This document shows positions 33,170 through 42,825 of a stretch of 64,000 nt of DNA, piece by piece. Position 1 is the stretch's first letter, and each line of letters starts with the position of its first letter. The translations under genes and the position numbers were made by a program. The notes under the pieces are model-generated. The model worked only from the letters and a program-made list of their open reading frames with translations. It did no database searches and was not told where the DNA came from. Source of the DNA: Heterohyrax brucei (taxonomy: Eukaryota > Chordata > Mammalia > Hyracoidea > Procaviidae); assembly GCA_028571685.1 (NCBI GenBank), contig CM053143.1, positions 157,536,329-157,600,328 on the forward strand, in the 5' to 3' direction.

Positions 33170-33677
33170 TGTTGGCACAATTCACATGGGATACCAGGCG
33201 TTGGTGTGATTAACACAGGACACCACTTACAGGTATGAGATGGGACACCACTTACGGGTGTGATGTGTATGAGAGGTCGAGGTTGAAAAATCACACTGAC
33301 AACAAGCTTTTAGTTTGCTGTGGGCAGAAAATGGACAGAGTAGAGACTGACACCAGTTTGTTTAACTCGCCAGCTTTTATTGAGCAAAGTAAACAAGCTT
33401 TCTGCTGGGAAAGAAAGAAAAGGCATCTTATCAGTGTTCCTCACTTCAAAAGAAGAACAGGCATTCCCAGGGAGGGGGGAAAGGGAAGTCCTTGAATGAG
33501 TCTCGCTAAATGCTGTTTTCAGCATGTCCTGGTTTTCCAGTCAACAGCCACAAAACTTGTCTCAAGGGCTTTTGCCAGGCTTTTACCGTTCTCAAGACAA
33601 GTCCTTATCTAGACACAGACAAGGTCAGGGTAAGCAGGATTTCACATTCTTGCCAAACATGCACATCCCCACCCACA
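33170..33677 (-). mobile_element. Solo LTR with 6-bp target duplication
   Basis: Starts TG (33170) and ends CA (33677), 508 bp, flanked by the perfect direct repeat TGTGTT (33164-33169 and 33678-33683). A polyadenylation signal AATAAA is read on the minus strand near 33375-33380 ('ctcaataaaagctggc'), so the LTR points left. A 6-bp duplication is typical of class II (ERVK-like) integrations. No internal retroviral sequence remains, which is the product of recombination between two LTRs. Two near-identical short blocks, 'acaccacttac' at 33221 and 33246, lie near its left end (U5 side). Confidence 0.88.
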
Positions 33678-33974
33678 TGTGTTGAAACACCCTCTCTACT
33701 CACCTGATTTGTCCCTCAATGACTTTTTTACTTACCCAAAGATAAAGAAAATACTGAAAGGCAGACACTGTGATTAGATTCAGGACAACAAGGGTAATAC
33801 AATGGCTGCTCTGATGGCCAGTCCGGAAAAAAAGAGTTCCAAGATTGCTTTGAAGGGTGCATTAGGCACTGGCACCAGTGCATAGCTTGCCAAGGGAGTA
33901 CTTCGAAGGTGACCATAGTGATATTCAGCAATGTATGTAGCACTTTTTCTAGGATGAGTTTGTGAACATGGTTG

Positions 33975-34432
33975 TCAGACCATGTATGCCACTGATATTC
34001 AAATATCATCAGGGTCACCCATAGTGGACAAGTTTCAGCTGAGTTTCTAGACTAAGACAAGCTAGGAAGAATTACAGTGTTGGTGAAGAATGCTGAGTAT
34101 GCTGTGGACTGATAGAAGAACAAACAAATCAGATTTGGAAGAAGTAAAACCAGAATGCTCTTCAGAAGTCAGGATGGCAAGACCTCGTCTCACAAACTTG
34201 GGGCATATTATCAGAAGGGATCAGTCACTAGATAATTATATCATATTTGTTAGAGGGTCAGTGAAACGGAGGAAGATCTTCAATGAGATGAATTCGCACA
34301 GTGGCTAAAACAACGGGCTCAAACATAAAACTTCGTGAGGATGGTATATGATCAGGCAGTGTTTTGTCCTATATACAGAAGTTCACCGTGAGTTGGAACC
34401 ACCTTGATAGCATCTAACAACAGCAACAAAAG
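33975..34432 (+). mobile_element. RTE internal-deletion derivative
   Basis: About 100 bases of RTE leader ('gtatgccactgatattcaaa', 'tttcagctgagtttctagac') join near 34070 directly to about 360 bases of RTE 3' end ('gtatgctgtggactgataga', then the coding block LEEVKPECSSE in the ORF at 34090-34308, then 'atagcatctaacaacagcaa'). The endonuclease and reverse transcriptase are missing. It follows the mariner end directly. Confidence 0.82.
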
Positions 34433-35276
34433 AAGCTAAGCCTGCTTTCAAAAGCCCATCTTTTTGGCTCCAAATCTCATGCTGGCAATATTTTGCAAAG
34501 TTGTAGGACAATGAGGGAAGAGTTCACACTGCAGCCACAAATCTCAGTGGGGCCGGATCTTAATTTTAATTAAGATAGAGTTGAGGATGTCATAATCCAT
34601 ATGCTTTATACAATGCCTGCCTGATTTGGTTAGCCTCAAATAGCTTGACACTGCCCTAGAATTCAATATCCATGAATTACAAGCTTGCAAAGATTTCATC
34701 TTGCTGTGTGTAAGTTCTCATTTGTTTAGAATATTTATGAAAAAGTCTGAAGAGTCATAAAAAGCTTAATTTAGAAGGAAGTTATGAAGGTGGAGGAGGA
34801 GTGGCTTCAACTCCATATAGAGTGCAGTGTGAGCCAAACTTAACTCCAAATTCGGGCACAGTAAGAGACGGTCACCTAGACACAGTGTAGGTTGATGTTA
34901 TTGTCAGGACTTCGTCACAGGTTGTCAAATATGAGAAAAAAGAAAAAGTGTGTAGTGTTTTTTTTGTTTGCTTGATGGGTCCTGGATGATTTGGAGTGAT
35001 CTTTTAGAACCCTTTGTTGCTTATATTATAGGGAGGTGCTTCAGAAATAGGGAGCCTCATCTGTTGAACACCCTGCCCCACTCCCCACTTCCATTCTCTT
35101 AAGTTCAGTTGAACAGGAATATATTTGTCTTCATATTTTACTCGTAAAAAAATGTGAATTTATTCACTAACATGCACTTAAATGAGGCATGGGTTATTCA
35201 GTTGCAGAGGTTTACCTTCCATACAGGAATGAGGTTCAGTTCGGGCCAATGAATCTCACACGCAGACACCACTTGT
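34433..35276. other. Unassigned sequence
   Basis: About 840 bases with no recognised gene or repeat. Confidence 0.45.
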
Positions 35277-35333
35277 CAGTTCTACAGGGTCGCTATGAGT
35301 TGGAATTAACTTAAGGGCAATAGATTTTTTCCT
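35277..35333 (+). mobile_element. AfroSINE 3'-tail fragment
   Basis: 'tctacagggtcgctatgagt' and 'ggaattaacttaagggcaat' followed by a T-rich run to about 35360. Confidence 0.75.
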
Positions 35334-35385
35334 TTTCTTTCTTTCTGTTTTTTTTTTTTGGTGTCTGGTTTGATCTTCTATCCAG

Positions 35386-36041
35386 ACCACTAAAACTTCC
35401 TCCACGTCAGTGATGCAGCTGTTTTATTTTCTTATTCACTGGAGTAGCACTTTTAATTTCCTACAAGAACTTTTCCTTTTCGTTCACAACTTGACTTTTT
35501 GACACAAGAGGCCTAGTTTTTGGCCTGTCTTGGCTTTCAACAAGTCTTCCTTACTATGCTTAATCATTTCCAGCTTTTGATTTAAAGTAAGAAACATCTG
35601 ACTCTTTTGTTCGCTTGAATAGTTAGAGGGCATTGTAAAGTTGTTAAATGACCTAATTTCAACATTGTCAAGTCTCATGGAATAGGGAAGCTTTAAAAAA
35701 AGGAAAAGAGACAGGAAAGGCTGTGGGAACAGCCTGTCCATGGAGAAGTCAGAACACACACAATATTTATCAATTTGTCTTACCTGACACCATTTGTGAT
35801 AACCGCAAAATAACTGCAATAGCAACATAAATGATCACTGTCCACAGATCGCCATAATAGCTACAATAATCCAGTTGCAGACACCGTTAGAATTACCATA
35901 TATGACATGGAGACACGAAATGAGCACCTGCTACTGGAAAAAACGGCACCAACAGACTTGCTTGAAGAAGGGTTGCCATGAATTTTAATTTGTCAAGAAC
36001 CCAGTGTTTGTGAAGCACCATAAAACTAGGTATGGCAATAG
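35386..36041 (-). mobile_element. Tigger1 (pogo-type) DNA transposon, 5' part
   Basis: The minus strand begins at about 36041 with a decayed Tigger terminal repeat (plus-strand 'cataaaactaggtatggcaa'), continues through the Tigger1 leader ('acatggagacacgaaatgag', 'cagacttgcttgaagaaggg' in plus-strand reading) and into the DNA-binding domain. The catalytic half is missing. Tigger1 spread early in eutherian history. The match to the Tigger1 leader as I remember it is strong over about 600 bases. Confidence 0.88.
35484..35633 (-). pseudogene. Tigger1 transposase N-terminus remnant
   Basis: From the ATG at 35633 the protein has the CENP-B-like helix-turn-helix segment LTLNQKLEMIKHSKEDLLKA then TGQKLGLLCQ, typical of Tigger/pogo transposases and of domesticated relatives such as TIGD1. 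The frame ends at a stop at 35484, after a frame change within the domain. No DDE catalytic domain remains. The longer open frame upstream of 35633 is leader and not protein. Confidence 0.85.
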
Positions 36042-36429
36042 ACCATAGAAGACATCCAAAGGCTTAGGGAAACTGGCACGTCAGAGTGGATTTATCAGGT
36101 TAGAAGCACAGTCCCATAAATGGAGTTCTCAGAGAACTCAGCTTTTACTGCAACAGTGAGGATCAAATCTGAGCAGGGAGCCCAGCATCCTTGAAAACTG
36201 CTGTGATTGCTAGTTTGTGTAAGTTAGATTTGAGGGTGGGAATTACCCTAATTGAATTCAGGTATTTAAATACAGTGGAGCTGATTGAATCCTGTGATGG
36301 TAGGGGCCAAGTGGTAGCATTTAATTGACAAAGATAGATCTTTATATATCTCAAAATCAATTGGCTCAAGACAATCAGTGTCTCACATACTTTAGATGTT
36401 GTATGGGGAGACATCGGTCTTTAAACAAG
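36042..36429. other. Unassigned sequence
   Basis: No recognised element. Confidence 0.45.
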
Positions 36430-36640
36430 GATCTCATACTACGTGAAGCAGAAGGTAAAGCAGAAGGTCAGTGAAAAGAGGGAGATTCTCAGAGAGCTAG
36501 ATTGACACAGTGGTTGTAACAGTGGGCTCAAAGGTAGCAACGACTGTGAGGATGGTACCGAAACAGGTAGTTGTTTGTACACAGGGTTGTTATAAGTTGG
36601 AACTGACAGGACAGCACCTAAGAACAGAGACAACACTGAT
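36430..36640 (+). mobile_element. RTE 3'-end fragment
   Basis: 'gcagaaggtcagtgaaaaga', 'gattgacacagtggttgtaa', 'aggatggtaccgaaacaggt' and the terminal 'gacagcacctaagaacag' follow the RTE 3' UTR in order. Confidence 0.8.
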
Positions 36641-36807
36641 ATGACCCATTAACATAACAAAGAAAATCCTGTTCTCAACTGGAATTTTATCATAGGTATA
36701 AGGTTTAGGATTCCAGCACATATTTGGGGGGGTGGGATGAACACAATTCAGCCCATAACAGATTCATGGAACTATTTCTGAAAAGGGACAGATAGTAAAA
36801 TAATGAG

Positions 36808-36978
36808 CTCTGGTAGAGCAATGGTCTGGAGCTCAGTTGCTAACCAAAAGGTATGCAGTTCAAATCCAACAGCTGCTCTTTGGAGACCCTATACGGCAGT
36901 TCTTCTTTGCTCTGTAGGGTCACTAGCAGTTGAAAGTGACTCTACTGCGATAAGTTTGGTTTTGGTTTTTGGTGGCCC
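36808..36978 (+). mobile_element. AfroSINE inside hAT MITE
   Basis: The head 'gagctctggtagagcaatgg' is degraded. The body 'tatgcagttcaaatccaaca' and tail 'gtttggttttggtttttgg' are clear. Confidence 0.78.
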
Positions 36979-37082
36979 ATATAGTCTTTGTCAAAATTAC
37001 TCAATCATTTTAGGTAGCATGAATGCAGCCATGGAAAATATGTAAATAAATGAGTATGGCTGTCTCTAGCACAATTTTATTT

Positions 37083-37109
37083 ATTGCAATTGCAATTGCA
37101 ATTGCAATT
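37083..37109. repeat. (ATTGCA) hexamer repeat
   Basis: Four and a half exact copies of ATTGCA. The run is also self-complementary (AATTGCAATT), so each unit overlaps a palindrome. Confidence 0.95.
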
Positions 37110-37262
37110 TGACTTTCATGTAATTTTTATGTCATGTAATAGTTTTCTTCTTTTTTTTTTTTTTTTTCAAAAACATAAAATCATTCCAGTTCATGGAATG
37201 CAAAAACAGGCAATGGGCCACAGATTGGATCTGAATCACAGACTGTAGGCTGCCAAACCCTG

Positions 37263-37811
37263 CTCTATATGAAAAAAAAATTATATATATAGCAGCTGCC
37301 AGCTAGTAAGCTTTGTATCTCACGTATTAGCTTAAAATAAATTCTAAAAGTCCTTACTAAAAATTCTCACTGATCATAGAATGAGCCAGAGATTCAGGGA
37401 CATGTACAAAATGACCTCATCTCAAACATACATAACTGCATGTGAGGATGGGGTTATTGAGGGAAAAATGGGCAAGTCTCTCAACAAATGGAAAATCTGA
37501 AAAAGCAAAACATTTTTCCCAGGTCAAAAAATTAGACAGGTTATTTCCATGCAAAGCATGTACTGAAAGAGTTATAACAGAAAAATGTAGAAGAGTAAGT
37601 GAATGTAAGAAAAAAATCTTACATAGACTTGGAGAGATCCTCATTAGGGACAGTTAGGGTGCTATGGAGGAGTACAAGGAAACCTTTTTTTTGTTGTTGT
37701 TGGTCTGCTAACATCTGTAAAGGAAAAGAAGATATTCGCACAAAGAATGCAATGTATAAGCAGAAAAATTATAATGCTATCTGTTTGATAATCTGAGGCG
37801 TAGAATAAGCA
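37263..37811. other. Unassigned sequence
   Basis: No recognised element. The ORF pair at 37417-37657 is a mirror of the same stretch on both strands and has no family likeness. Confidence 0.45.
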
Positions 37812-38022
37812 ACTGCTGTTTGTTGTTAGCTGCACTCAAGCGAGTTCTGATTCCTGGAGACGCCATGTGTACAGAGTAGATCTTCTCCATAGGGTTTTAA
37901 AGGCTGTGACATTTCAGAAGCAAAATTGCTAGGCTTGTTTCCCAAGGTACCTCTGGGTGGGTTTCAACCATCCACTTTTCAGCTAGTTGGGAAGCCCTTA
38001 ACTGTTAGTACCAACCAGGAAG
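37812..38022 (-). mobile_element. AfroSINE, long subtype
   Basis: Antisense: tail 'agcgagttctgattcctgga', 'cgccatgtgtacagagtaga', the extra block 'ggctgtgacatttcagaagc', and 'cctctgggtgggtttcaacc' to the head. A complete long-subtype copy. Confidence 0.8.
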
Positions 38023-38140
38023 TCTTTACACTGAGGACAGCACCATGCAGTATTCAAGGAGTGCCTGGTGGATTTGAACTGCCAGACTTTTAGTTAGCTA
38101 CTCCAGCTCTTAATCCCTATACCACCAGAGTTTCCTGAGC
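38023..38140 (-). mobile_element. AfroSINE, 3' truncated
   Basis: Antisense 5' two thirds: 'gcctggtggatttgaactgc' and 'ctataccaccagagtttcct'. It lies head to tail with the preceding copy. Confidence 0.75.
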
Positions 38141-39599
38141 AGTGAGAATGAGTGTTAAATATAAGCCCAAAGAGGAAAGCAGAGAGCAGATCATAGCAGC
38201 CCCTCCTTTGCTATGCTGGAGAGCTTGGATTTTGTCTAACTTCCTGATGGTGAGTAATAAACAGAGGATAACGTGTCCTGAATTTCTGCATTGCACAAGT
38301 CACTGATGTTGTTGAAAATGAGGACGGTGATAGGAAGTTGCAAGCTTGAGATTAGAGGCAGCATTTTGAAATCCTTCAAGACAGAGAAGAAATGATTTAG
38401 TGTCAAGAATCTGGGACAGGTATCAAAGGGCCAGGCAGTGGCAGAACTCAAAAAGGTTCACTACAGCATTTTTTCCCAATAGAATGTGCTGGATTCCTGA
38501 CTTTACTGGAAACAGCATGAGCAGCATTACTGTCAAAGCATGGATCATATTCACCTCACAGCCTATTATTAATTCAATATGCAAGAAAAATGTAACTATA
38601 GGAGCTTTCAGTATTTGTTTGTGGTGGCTGTGGCTGTTTTTGTTGCTTTGCCTGCAGGGACTCTGCATTCTTTATGTCAAATTTCTCTTAATTTTCTTAA
38701 AAAATAAAAATAATTGTGGAGTTCAGAATTATGAAGACAGTTTGAAAAATAATACTTGTCACAGAAACTCAATATGGATGTCATTTTTTTTTTCCTGCAA
38801 GCCAGTCTTTCTGTGTGGCATGTGCCCCTGCTGCTTCCACACAAGTGTTGACTTCAGTGCTAAGCACCAGAATTCTGTTTAGCTAGTGACTTCCAGCCTC
38901 AATTCATTAATGAAATAAGTCCTGGTAACTGTGTATCTTGAGGAAGTGATAGTCATCACAGTACGATCTCATAAATAAAAAATATTAAAATTGTAGAACT
39001 TCCGATTAGCTCCTAATGAATTTGTTCCTAACGCCAGAAAATTTATTTACTCATGTCTCCTGAAGAGATTATATGATGGATTCCCACAAGTATTTTTTGT
39101 TTCTCTAAAAATTTCTGTTGAGAATTTTCAGCTAAAGAGGCAAAATATGCTGAAATGTGACAGAGTGCTATACCTGTTAGATAAGGGAGAGGGGTTAAGG
39201 AGTTGCCACTAGAAGGTAGTCCCTTGTATTCAGGGATGTGGCTTTAATCCATCAGCTTCACAGAATATCTGACATCAATTTAGAATATGGACTAAAGCGC
39301 AGGAGGCAGGGAAGAGAAGCCTGGGAGGCAGAAGGATGAGAAGCTATCCGTTGTTCGTAGGGTGGATATCCACTGGCTGGGAGGGGAAAAGGGTTAGGCA
39401 TAAAATGGGAATCGTGGGAATGTTCCGCTGGTGCTTTCAATAACCGGTCTGCAAATCTGACTTCCAACCATTCCTGTGTCTTCTCTATTTGTATCTTTCC
39501 GAAAAGTGGTGATGCTAAGGTCCTCTCCAGTTGAATTTTTGACCAATGATATGTGGAAAAAATGACATTGTACATTGACATTTAGGCCGTAAAAGCTCT
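38141..39599. other. Unassigned sequence
   Basis: About 1.5 kb with no recognised repeat. The 160-residue ORF at 38400-38882 is cysteine- and phenylalanine-rich with no family likeness and no codon-level support, so I do not call it a gene. Confidence 0.5.
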
Positions 39600-39985
39600 G
39601 ACAGCTTCTACTTTTACTCTCTTGAAACGTAGTTGCTATGTGGTAAACAAACAAACAAAAGCCCAGAACTTTCTGCTTGAGAGAGAGACTCTGTTGAGAA
39701 GTCCCTGGAGACTGAAATGCAACGTGGAGAGAGGAAGACGAGCGCTGACAACAGAGGCACCCGGTCAACAGTCAGCGCAGAGGCCCCAGAGATGTTCCAG
39801 AGGCCTTTACCGCCCTTCCAGGCGAGCCCTTCCACCGCGAAGGAACTCGGCTAACCCCGTGTGAAGTAGATTTGCCATGCAACACACAGATTCAGGAGAA
39901 ATAGTAAATTCTTGTTTAAAGCCACCGAGTTTTGGAATCATGTGCTATGCAGCAAATTGTATGCACTGTTCTAAGGCTATAGAAG
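39600..39985 (+). mobile_element. Possible LTR-type repeat
   Basis: The end 'aaattcttgtttaaagccac' with 'cgagttttggaatcatgtgc' resembles the polyadenylation-proximal end of mammalian LTR or related repeats. The inner part is GC-richer (39720-39865) than its surroundings. Assignment is weak. Confidence 0.35.
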
Positions 39986-40238
39986 TTTAAACAATTTTAC
40001 CTAGCACAGAAAATATTAACAGGGGTATACATGGCTAGAGTAGGCATAGATAATACAGAACGATATTTCCTTCCTTAACTGGGAACTCCAACAACACAGT
40101 GATTGTGGTCAGTCTTTCCATGTCTTTCTTGTTTACTCTATTTGAGAGAAAGTAGAATGAATTTTCTCTTCGGTGAATCTGGAAAGAGATGTAAAGCCAT
40201 TTGCAGCATACCAGGGCCAACAAGTCTACCAACTTAAT

Positions 40239-40665
40239 TGTTCAAAGTGCTACATACCTCACTGCAGAATATCACGAAAATCACCTTCAAAGTACGCCCC
40301 ATGGGAAGCTATGCACCTATGCTAATGCTTAGTCCACCCTTCAAAGCAATTTTGAAACTCTTTCTGGAATGGCCATCAGAGCTGTCAGATTACCTTTGAT
40401 GCCCTTAAGGTCATTAAAATGTCTTTCTTTCAATATTTCCTTTACCTTCAGATAAAGAAAAACATCACTGGGGACCAGGTCAGGTGACTAGGGAAGGTGT
40501 TCCAATACAGTTATTTGTTTACTGACTGAAAACTTCCTCACAGACAACTATACAATTAAGTTTGCAATCTTGTTGCCGTACCACCGTGCACAATGGCCAT
40601 TCAAGAAAGAGACTTTCTAGGATGATTTCGTGAACTTAATTGGCAGCCCTCATAGTTTTTTATTT
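40239..40665 (-). mobile_element. Mariner, internally deleted copy
   Basis: Antisense to the element at 32586-33970 and clearly homologous to its last third: the transposase C-terminal coding block around 40281-40400 matches 33800-33930. Sequence equivalent to the first two thirds is missing. A possible terminal repeat, 'tctaggatgatttcgtgaac', lies at 40617-40636 and would be the other end. It has no open frame. Confidence 0.75.
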
Positions 40666-41402
40666 TTTCTTGGGAGCAAATTACTGAAATGGAGCTCTTG
40701 TTCTCCTCTGTTTATCCATACCTTAACTCTTACAGGTGGAAATTCTTATTTGGTGTACCTTTTCTGGTTTCTCTGCTGCTATAATTCAGTGGATTAAAAA
40801 CAAACAAGTAGGCAAACAAAAACAAAAACACAGAGTGAAACTGTGCATTGTAAGGTTCTCAATATCTGTGATTTTCCAGAAGAAGTGGCCAAGCCTTTCT
40901 TCTGAGGTGGCTCTGGGAGGATTCAAAACATTAATCTTGCAATTAATAGGTAAATGCTAAACCACTTACTGTACTCAAGTATTCCCACTGAGTGTGTGTA
41001 TCTGTCTAATTTTGGAGTTTAGTGTCAGGAAGACTATTTTCTTTCATATATTAACCACATGCTACGTACTACAATATCAGCCTCGTCAGCGAATACTACC
41101 TTTCCATCCATCCCGTCTCTTGCTCTGTTCTTCAGTCACGTGGAAGTTAGGTGGGGAAGAGAAAGGCTGCTTACTGAGCACCTCTTAAAGACCAATGCTA
41201 CAAGGTCTCTAAAGTTGAGAATGACTTTTAAAACCAAATCTACAAATAAACTATCCTAACAGAAGTCTTAATTCTTAACTACTTGGTAAGAAGGTATTTA
41301 TTTTTATATCAATAGTAGCCAAATAAATCAGTTTTGAATGTCATCTTTGAAATGCATTTGAAGTCATGTTTTCTGATTATAGAGAAGAACTTGTTCTTGT
41401 GG
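40666..41402. other. Unassigned sequence
   Basis: No recognised element. Confidence 0.45.
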
Positions 41403-42825
41403 GGTGCCACTGAGTCAGTGCCAACTCACAGCAACCCTGTGCACAACAGAACGAAACATTGCCTGGTGTTGTACCAGGTCCACAACTGTTTTTATGCTAA
41501 AGCCCGTTGTTGTAGCAACTGTGTCAATTCCTCTCATCGAGGGTCTTCCTCTTTCTCGCTGGCCCTCCTGCCTACCAAGTATGATGTCCTTCTCCAGGGT
41601 CTGATCCCTCCTGACAACATGTCCAAAGAATGGTAAGACACAGCCTTGCTGTCTTTGCTTCCAAGGAGCACTCTGGCTGTACTTCTTCCAGACCAGATCT
41701 GTTGGTTCTTTTCGTGGTCCATGGTACATTCAACATTCTTCTCCAACACCACAGTTCAAAGGTATCAATTCTTCTTCTGTCTTCTTTGTTCATTGTCCAG
41801 CTTTTGCATGTGTATGATGAGACTGCAAATACCATGACTTGGGTCAGGCGTACCTTGGTCTTCCAAGTGATATCTTTACTTTTTAATACTTTAAAGAGAT
41901 CCTTTGCAGCAGATTTTCTCAGTGCAATACGTCTTTTGATTTCTTGACTGCTGCTTCCTTGGGCATTGATGGTGGACCCAAGTAAAATGAAATCATTGAC
42001 AACCTCAATCCTTTCTCCATTTATGATGTCATTGCTTACTGGTCCCATTGTGAGGATTTTTGTTTTCTTGATGTTGAGATGCAATATACTGAAAGCTGTG
42101 GTCCTTGATCTTCATCAATAAGTGTTTCACAACTTTTTCACTTCCAGTAAGTAAGGTGGTGTCGTCTAGGTAATGCAGATTGTTAATGGGTTGTACTCCA
42201 ATCCTGATGCCTCATTCTTCTTTGTATAAACCAGCTTCTCAGATTATTTGCTTGGCATACAGAATGAAAAGGTATAGTGAAAAGACACAATTCTGATGCA
42301 CACCTTTCCTGACTTTAAACCATGCAATGTCCCCTTGTTCTGTTTACATGACTGGTTCTTGATCCATGTACAGATTCCTTAAGAGCACAATTAAGTGTCC
42401 TGGAATTCCCATTCTCCACAATGTTAGCCATGATTTGTTGTCATCCATGCAGCTGAATATGAAACGCAGGTAAACATCTTTCTGGTATTCTCTGCTTTCA
42501 GCTAAGATCCATCTGATGACAGCAGTGATATCCCTGGTTCCAAATCCTCTTCTGAATCCAGCTTGAATTTCTGGCAGTTCCATGTCAATATATTGTTACA
42601 GTCACTTTTGAATGATCTTGAGCCAAATTTTACATGTTTTGATATTAGTGCTATTGTTTAACAATGTCCTCATTCAGCTGACCACCTTTGTTTGGACATA
42701 AATATGGATCTCTGCCAGTCAGTTGGCCAAGTAGCTGTCTTCCAAGTTTCCTGGCATAGATGAGGGAACACTGCCAGTGCTGCATCTGTTTGTTGAAGTT
42801 ATCTCAATTGATATCAGTTGTCCCC
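41403..42825 (-). mobile_element. RTE (BovB clade), 5' truncated at the reverse transcriptase
   Basis: The minus strand reads from the RT fingers region near 42825 to the 3' end at 41403, where the tail 'cagtgccaactcacagcaac' is antisense to the RTE/AfroSINE shared end. About 1.4 kb. It is among the better preserved RTE copies: the longest frame reaches 170 codons, and the catalytic YxDD box still has both aspartates. Confidence 0.88.
41572..42583 (-). pseudogene. RTE reverse transcriptase and C-terminal domain remnant
   Basis: The frame at 41572-42084 has KDLFKVLKSKDITWKTKVRL, then NKEDRRRIDTFELWCWRRML and GLEEVQPECSLEAK, the conserved C-terminal part of RTE/BovB polyproteins. Upstream, 42344-42583 has the PEIQAGFRRGFGTRDI block of the RT palm. 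Between them (about 42150-42180, minus) the catalytic box reads HYLDD followed by TTLL, so both aspartates are kept. Stops and frame changes separate the pieces. Confidence 0.85.

Larger units (their letters stand above)
32690..33941 (+). pseudogene. Mariner transposase remnant
   Basis: Cut-and-paste transposase with a DDD catalytic triad in this family. Visible motifs: VITGDE (first catalytic Asp, about 32810-32826), HHNNAPIHTALSV (about 33088-33130), where the second catalytic Asp of HHDNAP is replaced by Asn, and LYSPDLSLNDFF (about 33690-33725), holding the third. The C-terminal CFEG and CIA-like blocks follow (33847-33900). Frameshifts and the inserted LTR break it, so it is inactive. 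Confidence 0.82.
32586..33970 (+). mobile_element. Mariner DNA transposon, split by an LTR
   Basis: A Tc1/mariner element whose transposase region can be followed from a helix-turn-helix-proximal part (32586-32720) to the C-terminus (33780-33940). A solo LTR occupies 33170-33677. The mariner reads on across it without loss. The 5' end and inverted repeats are not clear. The 3' end is probably near 33970 ('tctaggatgagtttgtgaac'). A second, shorter copy lies at 40239-40665. Confidence 0.82.
36763..37262 (+). mobile_element. hAT-Charlie-type MITE, split by an AfroSINE
   Basis: The left part 'tatttctgaaaagggacaga' with 'tagtaaaata' and the right part 'ccatatagtctttgtcaaaa', 'gcaatgggccacagattgga' and 'taggctgccaaaccctg' match the ends and body of a common non-autonomous hAT-Charlie element (consensus ends near 'ggcaaactttttctgtaaag'). 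The SINE at 36808 and a hexamer expansion at 37083 lie inside it. The subfamily number is not certain. Confidence 0.7.

Noticed and set aside
35634..35828. N-terminal extension of the Tigger1 ORF up to 35828
   Set aside because: Upstream of the ATG at 35633 the sequence matches non-coding Tigger1 leader. The open frame there is accidental.
38400..38882. 160-codon plus-strand ORF
   Set aside because: No recognisable domain, odd composition (Cys, Phe, Trp, Ile rich), unlike any exon pattern. A comparable minus-strand ORF overlaps it. Expected by chance in 64 kb.
39394..39768. 124-codon minus-strand ORF
   Set aside because: Overlaps three other frames on both strands, no domain likeness, and lies partly in a possible LTR.
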